DNA from: Pseudomonas sp. Os17
GTDB lineage: Bacteria > Pseudomonadota > Gammaproteobacteria > Pseudomonadales > Pseudomonadaceae
DNA length: 64,000 nucleotides
Direction of reading: 5' to 3'
Assembly (NCBI RefSeq): GCF_001547895.1
Contig: NZ_AP014627.1
Coordinates: 375,501 to 439,500 of the forward strand
Of this stretch, positions 57,842 through 64,000 are shown piece by piece. The position numbers and the translations under genes were made by a program. Below the pieces are notes generated by a model. That model saw only the letters and a program-made list of their open reading frames with translations. It made no database searches and was not told the origin of the DNA. Each line of letters opens with the position of its first letter. Positions within the stretch are counted from its first letter, which is position 1.

Positions 57842-59365
57842 ATGTCCCAGGCTGAAAAAATCGTTATCGCCGACGCCCCCCTGGGTTGGCAGGATGTAGT
57901 CGCCGTCGCCCGTCATGGCGCGCAGCTTGAACTGTCGGCCCAGGCCTGGGCGCGTATCGACAATGCCCAGGCCATCGTCCGCCAGGTGGTGAACAGTGGC
58001 GAACGCGCCTATGGCATCAGCACGGGGCTTGGCGCCTTGTGCAACGTGGTGCTGGCCGGTGAGCAACTCAGCCAGCTGTCGCGCAACACCTTGCTCAGCC
58101 ATGCCTGCGGCGTGGGCCCGGCCTTGGCCGATGAGCAGACCCGGGCGATCCTCTGCGCCGCCATCATCAACTACAGCCACGGCAAATCCGGCATCCACCG
58201 CCAGGTGGTCGAGGCGCTGCTGGCCCTGCTCAATCGCGGCATCACCCCCCAAGTACCGTCCCAGGGCTCGGTGGGTTACCTGACCCACATGGCCCACATT
58301 GGCATCGCCTTGCTGGGCGTCGGTCAGGTCAGCTATCGCGGTCGTGTTGTCAGCGCCGAACAGGCCCTGGCCGAAGAGGGGCTGCAGCCGGTGCAACTGG
58401 GGGCCAAGGATGGCCTGTGCCTGGTCAACGGCACGCCGTGCATGACCGGCCTGAGTTGCCTGGCCCTGGCCGACGCCAGCCGCCTGCTGCAGTGGGCCGA
58501 TGTGATCGGTGCCATGAGTTTCGAGGCCCAGCGGGGCCAGATCGACGCCTTCGATGCCCAGATCATTGCCCTCAAGGCGCACCCCGGCATGCAGGTGGTG
58601 GGCAGCAACTTGCGGGCCTTGCTCGACGGCAGTGAAGTCATCGCCGCCAGCCGCGGCATCCGTACCCAGGACGCCTTGAGCATCCGCTCCATTCCCCAGG
58701 TGCACGGCGCAGCCCGGGATCAACTGGCCCATGCCGCCAGGCAGGTGGAAACCGAGCTCAATGCAGCTACCGACAACCCGTTGCTGCTGGGCACCCCGCA
58801 GCAGTACCGCGTGGTGTCCCAGGCCAACCCCCACGGGCAATCGGTGGCGCTGGCGGCGGACCTGCTGGCCATCGCCATGGCCGAGATCGGCGCCATTGCC
58901 GAACGTCGCCTGGACCGCTTGATCAACCCTCATGTCAGCGGCTTGCCGGCGTTCCTGGTGAGCGAGCCCGGGGTCAACTCCGGAATGATGATCGTGCAAT
59001 ACGTAGCGGCCTCGCTGTGTGCCCAGAACCGTCAACTGGCACAGCCGGCGGTGCTGGACAACTACGTGACCTCGGGCCTGCAGGAAGACCACCTGAGCCT
59101 GGGCACCAATGCCGTCCTGAAGCTGCATCAGGTACTGGAGAACTGCACCCAGATCCTCGCCATCGAGTACCTGCTGGCGGCCCAGGCTTTCGAATTTCTC
59201 AAGGCGCAGCGCTTCGGCACCGGCACCGGTATCGCCTGGTGCCTGTTGCGCGAGCGGGTCCCGGCTTATGACCAGGACCGTTGGCTGGCGCCGGACATTG
59301 CCAGCGCAGCGGCTCTGCTCAGGGATCCGGAGCTGCTGCACAAACGTTTTTCCAAGGTGCAATAA
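57842..59365 (+). CDS. hutH1: HutH paralogue lacking the MIO cofactor motif
   Basis: 507 residues, full-length HAL/PAL fold and clearly homologous to the next gene. However, where the family has [15 protein letters not shown] this protein reads GSVGYLTHMAHIG (residues 142-154): the Ala-Ser-Gly that cyclises to MIO is deleted, and the Asp after it is Tyr. Two other catalytic sites also differ: DPYSLRC is DALSIRS (Tyr to Leu) and NFHAEPV is NPHGQSV (Phe to Pro). Tyr in YGISTGLG, the LSHA His, the LVNGT Asn and the QEDH Glu remain. It cannot be an ordinary histidine ammonia-lyase. The frame is intact and the reading bias normal, so it looks selected, not decayed. Confidence 0.93.
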   Translation: MSQAEKIVIADAPLGWQDVVAVARHGAQLELSAQAWARIDNAQAIVRQVVNSGERAYGISTGLGALCNVVLAGEQLSQLSRNTLLSHACGVGPALADEQTRAILCAAIINYSHGKSGIHRQVVEALLALLNRGITPQVPSQGSVGYLTHMAHIGIALLGVGQVSYRGRVVSAEQALAEEGLQPVQLGAKDGLCLVNGTPCMTGLSCLALADASRLLQWADVIGAMSFEAQRGQIDAFDAQIIALKAHPGMQVVGSNLRALLDGSEVIAASRGIRTQDALSIRSIPQVHGAARDQLAHAARQVETELNAATDNPLLLGTPQQYRVVSQANPHGQSVALAADLLAIAMAEIGAIAERRLDRLINPHVSGLPAFLVSEPGVNSGMMIVQYVAASLCAQNRQLAQPAVLDNYVTSGLQEDHLSLGTNAVLKLHQVLENCTQILAIEYLLAAQAFEFLKAQRFGTGTGIAWCLLRERVPAYDQDRWLAPDIASAAALLRDPELLHKRFSKVQ

Positions 59366-59487
59366 ACCGTTTTTTCCATCACCAGCGTGCCAAGGCGTCA
59401 CTCGTGCAAAACCGCGAATGACGACGGATAACGGAAGCTTCCGGAGCGACTGGTAGTTATTACAAAACTCTCAAAAGGAGCATGAAT

Positions 59488-61020
59488 GTGACTGCGCTTA
59501 ACCTGATTCCCGGCCAACTGACCCTGGCCCAACTGCGGGCCATCTATCAGCAGCCGCTGACCCTGACCCTGGACGACAGCGCCTCGGCGCAGATCGACGC
59601 CAGCGTCGCTTGTGTCGAACAGATCCTCGCCGAGAACCGCACTGCCTACGGGATCAACACCGGTTTTGGCCTGCTGGCTTCGACCCGCATCGCCAGCGCC
59701 GACCTGGAAAACCTGCAGCGCTCCCTGGTGCTGTCCCATGCCGCTGGCGTGGGCGAGCCCATCAGCGATGACCTGGTGCGCCTGATCATGGTGCTCAAGG
59801 TCAACAGCCTGAGCCGCGGTTTCTCCGGCATCCGCCGTCAGGTGATCGATGCCCTGATCGCCCTGATCAACGCCGAGGTCTATCCGCATATCCCGCTCAA
59901 GGGTTCGGTGGGCGCTTCCGGCGACCTGGCGCCTTTGGCCCACATGTCCCTGGTGCTGCTGGGTGAGGGCAAGGCGCGCTACAAGGGCCAGTGGCTGGAA
60001 GCGACCGCGGCCCTGGAAGTCGCCGGTCTCAAGCCGCTGACCCTGGCCGCCAAGGAAGGCCTGGCGCTGCTCAACGGCACCCAGGTGTCCACCGCGTTCG
60101 CCTTGCGCGGGCTGTTCGAAGGCGAAGACCTGTTCGCCGGTGCCCTGGTGTGCGGTGGCCTCACGGTGGAAGCGGTGCTGGGTTCGCGCTCGCCGTTCGA
60201 CCCACGGATTCACGCCGCTCGCGGTCAGCGCGGGCAGATCGATACCGCTGCGGCTTATCGCGCCTTGCTGGGGGACAGCACCGAGGTGTCCGCCTCGCAC
60301 CAGAACTGCGACAAGGTCCAGGACCCGTACTCCCTGCGTTGCCAGCCGCAAGTGATGGGCGCCTGCCTGACTCAGTTCCGCCAGGCTGCCGAGGTGCTGG
60401 TGGTCGAAGCCAACGCGGTGTCCGATAACCCACTGGTGTTCGCTGCCGAAGGCGATGTGATTTCCGGTGGCAACTTCCACGCCGAACCCGTGGCCATGGC
60501 GGCCGACAACATGGCCCTGGCCATCGCCGAGATCGCGTCCCTGAGCGAGCGCCGTATCTCGCTGATGATGGACAAGCACATGTCCCAGCTGCCGCCGTTC
60601 CTGGTGGCCAATGGCGGGGTCAACTCCGGCTTCATGATTGCCCAGGTCACCGCTGCGGCCCTGGCCAGTGAGAACAAGGCCCTGGCCCACCCGCACTCGG
60701 TGGACAGCATTCCCACTTCCGCCAACCAGGAAGACCACGTTTCCATGGCGCCGGCCGCCGGCAAGCGCTTGTGGGAAATGGCCGAGAACACCCGCGGTGT
60801 GCTGGCCGTGGAATGGCTGGCGGCCTGTCAGGGCCTGGACCTGCGCGAAGGCCTGAAAACCTCGCCGACCCTGGAAAAAGCCCGCGCCACCCTGCGCGAG
60901 AAGGTGGCGTACTACGAGAAGGACCGTTTCTTTGCACCGGATATCAACGCGGCCAGCGAATTGTTGGCTTCGCGCTGCCTGAATGGGCTGTTGCCAGCCC
61001 AGTTGTTGCCGAGTCTGTAA
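59488..61020 (+). CDS. hutH2: histidine ammonia-lyase HutH (catalytic)
   Basis: 510 residues from a GTG at 59488 ([16 protein letters not shown]), seven bases after AAGGAG; the ATG at 59482 is too close to that site. It removes ammonia from histidine to give urocanate. The MIO triad Ala143-Ser144-Gly145 is in [12 protein letters not shown]. Further catalytic residues: Tyr of AYGINTGFG, His of LSHAAGVG, Asn of [23 protein letters not shown] and NQEDHVS. This is the working enzyme of the pathway. Confidence 0.98.
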   Translation: MTALNLIPGQLTLAQLRAIYQQPLTLTLDDSASAQIDASVACVEQILAENRTAYGINTGFGLLASTRIASADLENLQRSLVLSHAAGVGEPISDDLVRLIMVLKVNSLSRGFSGIRRQVIDALIALINAEVYPHIPLKGSVGASGDLAPLAHMSLVLLGEGKARYKGQWLEATAALEVAGLKPLTLAAKEGLALLNGTQVSTAFALRGLFEGEDLFAGALVCGGLTVEAVLGSRSPFDPRIHAARGQRGQIDTAAAYRALLGDSTEVSASHQNCDKVQDPYSLRCQPQVMGACLTQFRQAAEVLVVEANAVSDNPLVFAAEGDVISGGNFHAEPVAMAADNMALAIAEIASLSERRISLMMDKHMSQLPPFLVANGGVNSGFMIAQVTAAALASENKALAHPHSVDSIPTSANQEDHVSMAPAAGKRLWEMAENTRGVLAVEWLAACQGLDLREGLKTSPTLEKARATLREKVAYYEKDRFFAPDINAASELLASRCLNGLLPAQLLPSL

Positions 61021-61176
61021 TGCACGCCGGGTCACCCGATCACTCCGCGCTCGGCCGAGAGCGGTGGCCCGAGTGGGTTCGCTTCACCTGCAAGACGGGC
61101 GCGGAGCGCCCGCTGATGTCGCCCCGCGCTCCGGCGTGGGGCGCACTTGTCCGATAACAATAAAAGGGACGATGAC

Positions 61177-62589
61177 ATGCAATCGCAAGAAACAGGATTA
61201 CGTCGGGGGCTGACGGCTCGCCATATTCGCTTCATGGCCCTGGGGTCGGCCATTGGCACCGGATTGTTCTACGGCTCGGCCTCCGCCATCCAGATGGCCG
61301 GCCCGGCGGTGCTGCTGGCCTACCTGATCGGTGGCGCTGCCGTGTTCATGGTGATGCGCGCCCTGGGGGAGATGGCGGTACACAACCCGGTGTCGGGCTC
61401 CTTCGGGCAGTACGCCAGTCAGTACCTGGGGCCCTTGCCGGGCTTCATCCTGGGCTGGACCTACGCCTTCGAGATGCTCATCGTCTGCCTGGCGGACGTC
61501 ACGGCCTTCGGCATCTATATGGGCTTCTGGTTTCCCGAGGTGGCGCGCTGGATCTGGGTGCTGGGCATCGTCCTGCTCATCGGCGGGTTGAACCTGTGCA
61601 GCGTCAAGGTCTTCGGCGAGATGGAGTTCTGGCTGTCGCTGCTCAAGGTCGGGGCGATCATCGCCATGATCCTCGGCGGCTTCGGCATCATGCTGTTCGG
61701 CATGGGCAGCGCGCTCACCGAGCAGGCCACCGGCGCCAGCAACCTCTGGGCCCATGGCGGCTTCATGCCCAACGGCATTGGCGGAGTGATCGCCTCCTTT
61801 GCGGTGGTGATGTTCGCCTTTGGCGGCATCGAGATCATCGGTGTCACCGCCGGTGAGGCCAAGGACCCACAGCGGGTCATTCCCAAGGCGATCAACGCGG
61901 TGCCTCTGCGCATCCTGCTGTTCTACGTACTGACCCTGTTCGTGCTGATGTCGATTTTCCCCTGGCCACAGATTGGCACTCAGGGCAGCCCGTTCGTGCA
62001 GATCTTCGACAGCCTGGGTATCAGCTCGGCGGCCACCATCCTCAATATCGTGGTGATTTCGGCGGCGGTGTCGGCCATCAACAGCGACATCTTCGGTGCC
62101 GGGCGCATGATGTACGGCCTGGCCCAACAAGGGCAGGCGCCCAAGGGCTTTGCCCAGGTGTCCAAGGCCGGCGTGCCGTGGATGACCGTGGTGGTGATGG
62201 CGGTGACCCTGTTGGGCGGCGTGGTGCTGAACTACCTGATCCCGGAAGACATCTTCCTGCTGATCGCTTCCCTGGCCACTTTCGCCACGGTCTGGGTGTG
62301 GCTGATGATTCTGCTGACCCATGTGGCAATGCGGCGCTCCATGACCGCCGAGCAAGTGGCCCGGTTGCAGTTCAAGGTGCCGTTCTGGCCTTGGGCGCCG
62401 GCGGCGGCGATCGCCTTCATGCTGTTCATCTTTGGCGTGCTGGGCTATTTCCCGAAAACCCAAGCGGCGCTGATGGTGGGCGTGGTGTGGATCGTTCTGC
62501 TGGTGGTGGCCTATCTGTTGTGGGTCAAGCCGGCGGCGGGGCAGGCTCAGCAGATTCGCGTCGATTCTTCTTTACCTACTGATCATTAA
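61177..62589 (+). CDS. hutTh: amino-acid permease (APC superfamily), probable histidine transporter
   Basis: 470 residues and 12 membrane helices, of the proteobacterial amino-acid permease group ([20 protein letters not shown], then [17 protein letters not shown]; later [20 protein letters not shown]). The start at 61177 has AGGGA upstream; an in-frame start ten codons earlier is less likely. Between hutH2 and hutI, it matches the known histidine permease position of the P. fluorescens locus. Confidence 0.9.
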   Translation: MQSQETGLRRGLTARHIRFMALGSAIGTGLFYGSASAIQMAGPAVLLAYLIGGAAVFMVMRALGEMAVHNPVSGSFGQYASQYLGPLPGFILGWTYAFEMLIVCLADVTAFGIYMGFWFPEVARWIWVLGIVLLIGGLNLCSVKVFGEMEFWLSLLKVGAIIAMILGGFGIMLFGMGSALTEQATGASNLWAHGGFMPNGIGGVIASFAVVMFAFGGIEIIGVTAGEAKDPQRVIPKAINAVPLRILLFYVLTLFVLMSIFPWPQIGTQGSPFVQIFDSLGISSAATILNIVVISAAVSAINSDIFGAGRMMYGLAQQGQAPKGFAQVSKAGVPWMTVVVMAVTLLGGVVLNYLIPEDIFLLIASLATFATVWVWLMILLTHVAMRRSMTAEQVARLQFKVPFWPWAPAAAIAFMLFIFGVLGYFPKTQAALMVGVVWIVLLVVAYLLWVKPAAGQAQQIRVDSSLPTDH

Positions 62590-62601
62590 CGGAGGCCTTG
62601 G

Positions 62602-63807
62602 ATGAGAACTCTTTGGCAACACTGCAACGTCGCCAGCATGGCCCAGGGCACTTACTCGATCATCGAGGACGCGGCCATCGTGACGTCAGGGGCGCACATC
62701 GAGTGGATCGGCCGGCGCCAGCAGGCGCCGGTCGCCGATGACTACCAGGTCCAGGACCTGGGCGGCGCCTGGGTCACCCCGGGGTTGATCGATTGCCACA
62801 CCCACATCGTGTTTGGCGGCAACCGCAGCGGCGAGTTCGAACAGCGCCTGCAGGGCGTCAGCTACGCGGAGATCGCCGCCGCCGGTGGCGGTATTGCCAG
62901 CACCGTGCGGGCGACCCGCGAGGCCACCGAAGAGGCGTTGTTCAGCAGCGCCCGCAAGCGGCTGCTGAGCCTGCTGCGCGATGGCGTCACCAGCGTCGAG
63001 ATCAAGTCCGGCTACGGCCTGGACCTGGCCAGCGAGCGCAAGATGCTGCGGGTGATCCGCCGTCTTGGCGAGGAGTTGCCGGTCAGTGTGCGCAGCACCT
63101 GCCTGGCGGCCCATGCCCTGCCGCCGGAATACGCCGAGCGCAGCGACGACTACATCGAGCACATCTGCGCGGAAATGCTCCCGGCCCTGGCGGCTGAAGG
63201 GCTGGTGGATGCGGTGGATGCCTTCTGTGAATACCTGGCGTTCTCCCCTGAGCAGGTGGAACGGGTATTCATCGCTGCGCAGAAGCTCGGACTGCCGGTC
63301 AAGTTGCATGCCGAGCAGCTGTCGTCCCTGCACGGATCGAGCCTGGCGGCGCGCTACCGGGCGCTGTCCGCCGATCACCTGGAGTTCATGACCGAGGACG
63401 ATGCCATTGCCATGGCGGCCTCGGGAACCGTCGCGGTGCTGTTGCCGGGGGCGTTCTATTTCCTCCGGGAAACCCAACTGCCACCGTTGGCCGCCCTGCG
63501 CAAGCATGGGGTGAAGATCGCCGTGGCCAGCGACCTCAATCCCGGCACCTCGCCGGCGCTGTCGCTGCGCTTGATGCTGAACATGGCCTGCACCTGCTTG
63601 CGCATGACCCCCGAGGAGGCGCTGGCCGGGGTGACCTTGCACGCGGCCCAGGCCCTGGGCATGGACACGACCCATGGCTCGCTGGAAGCGGGCAAGGTGG
63701 CGGACTTCGTCGCCTGGCAGATCGAGCGTCCCGCCGACCTGGCCTACTGGCTGGGCGGCGACCTGGAAAAACGTGTCGTGCGACACGGCATTGAAGTGAC
63801 TGTCTAG
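62602..63807 (+). CDS. hutI: imidazolonepropionase HutI
   Basis: 401 residues, amidohydrolase superfamily. It opens the ring of imidazolone-5-propionate to give N-formimino-L-glutamate. Metal and substrate motifs: [36 protein letters not shown], and the Asp of [11 protein letters not shown]. It starts 13 bases after the permease, and hutG follows ten bases after its stop. Confidence 0.98.
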   Translation: MRTLWQHCNVASMAQGTYSIIEDAAIVTSGAHIEWIGRRQQAPVADDYQVQDLGGAWVTPGLIDCHTHIVFGGNRSGEFEQRLQGVSYAEIAAAGGGIASTVRATREATEEALFSSARKRLLSLLRDGVTSVEIKSGYGLDLASERKMLRVIRRLGEELPVSVRSTCLAAHALPPEYAERSDDYIEHICAEMLPALAAEGLVDAVDAFCEYLAFSPEQVERVFIAAQKLGLPVKLHAEQLSSLHGSSLAARYRALSADHLEFMTEDDAIAMAASGTVAVLLPGAFYFLRETQLPPLAALRKHGVKIAVASDLNPGTSPALSLRLMLNMACTCLRMTPEEALAGVTLHAAQALGMDTTHGSLEAGKVADFVAWQIERPADLAYWLGGDLEKRVVRHGIEVTV

Positions 63808-63817
63808 GAGAAGGCTT

Positions 63818-64000
63818 GTGGATAAGGTTCTGACTTTCAAACAAGGCCGGGTGCCGCTGCTGATCAGCATGCCCCACGCCGGTACGCGCCTGACCCCGGA
63901 AGTGGCGGCCGGGTTGGTGCCCCAGGCGCAGAGCCTGCCGGATACCGACTGGCACATCCCGCGGCTGTATGAATTTGCCGAGGAGATGGGGGCCAGCACC
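63818..64000 (+). CDS. hutG: N-formylglutamate deformylase HutG (5' part, cut by window edge)
   Basis: 61 codons from a GTG with AGGAGAAGG just upstream. It begins VDKVLTFKQGRVPLLISMPH, which has the SMPHAGTRL motif of the N-formylglutamate amidohydrolase family with a zinc-ligand His. It continues to DTDWHIPRLYEFAEEMGAST. It hydrolyses the HutF product to glutamate and formate. The rest lies outside the window. Confidence 0.95.
   Translation, partial: MDKVLTFKQGRVPLLISMPHAGTRLTPEVAAGLVPQAQSLPDTDWHIPRLYEFAEEMGAST

Noticed and set aside
57842..59365. hutH1 as a pseudogene
   Set aside because: The frame is full length with normal codon bias, and the change at the MIO site is an exact in-frame three-codon deletion; it looks functional but different.
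54750..59401. Two long minus-strand frames opposite hutXWV and hutH1
   Set aside because: His/Gln/Arg-rich shadow frames without recognisable domains; the plus-strand genes fit known families throughout.

Overview
The window is GC-rich chromosomal DNA from a fluorescent pseudomonad (Pseudomonas fluorescens / protegens / chlororaphis type). This rests on gene content and order (yibN-grxC-secB beside gpmI, ntrBC, glnA, thiI and typA in one stretch, and a complete hut locus with hutF, hutC, hutD, two hutH genes, hutXWV, hutI and hutG), on sigma-54 promoters, and on many REP/REPIN palindromes of the TGTAGGAGCCGGCTTGCCGGCGA type. I see no insertion sequence, prophage, CRISPR array or integrase; it is mostly core genome with a few accessory pieces.

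Layout. 1-3.3 kb: two unrecognised exported proteins, a DMT-family exporter with a His-rich tail, and a DUF3077 gene behind a folded leader. 3.4-4.9 kb: a Fic-domain protein beside tRNA-Phe. 5.0-8.6 kb (minus): asmA-mutY-yggX joined by ATGA overlaps. 8.9-10.6 kb: an OFA-type MFS transporter with a coupled leader mini-ORF. 10.8-14.8 kb: hisB-hisH-DUF2164-hisA-hisF plus a periplasmic solute-binding protein, with related inverted repeats in the gaps. 14.9-21.3 kb (minus): polysaccharide deacetylase-like protein, ctpA, envC, a Fur-boxed DUF1460 lipoprotein, gpmI. 21.5-22.7 kb: rhodanese-grxC-secB. 22.8-24.6 kb: trmL, an unknown membrane-anchored protein and an array of 81-bp structured tandem repeats. 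24.6-31.1 kb: ntrBC, an Ada-type regulator/methyltransferase, an exported chorismate mutase and glnA. 31.4-45.3 kb: thiI, typA, a YkgJ-like protein, glgP, a DUF2339/DUF3999 pair, fbp and a DUF924 protein. 45.4-48.4 kb: an amino-acid type chemoreceptor and two lipoproteins. 48.5-64.0 kb: the hut locus, cut off inside hutG.

How it works together. The hut genes encode import of histidine and urocanate (ABC system HutXWV, an NCS1 permease, an APC permease) and the pseudomonad five-step route histidine > urocanate > imidazolonepropionate > formiminoglutamate > formylglutamate > glutamate (HutH, HutU, HutI, HutF, HutG). HutC-type operators lie in the hutF/hutC gap and across the predicted hutU start site, just after a sigma-54 promoter. 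The ntrBC/glnA block, also with sigma-54 promoters, and the chemoreceptor next to hutF fit a nitrogen and amino-acid theme.

The observations I rate highest are: (1) the first HutH paralogue lacks the Ala-Ser-Gly that forms the MIO cofactor and also two other catalytic residues; (2) the 81-bp tandem repeat array, whose units share nested hairpins with compensatory base changes; (3) a three-stem candidate leader RNA before the DUF3077 gene; (4) a 17/19 Fur box before the DUF1460 lipoprotein; (5) a coupled 11-codon leader ORF before the OFA transporter.
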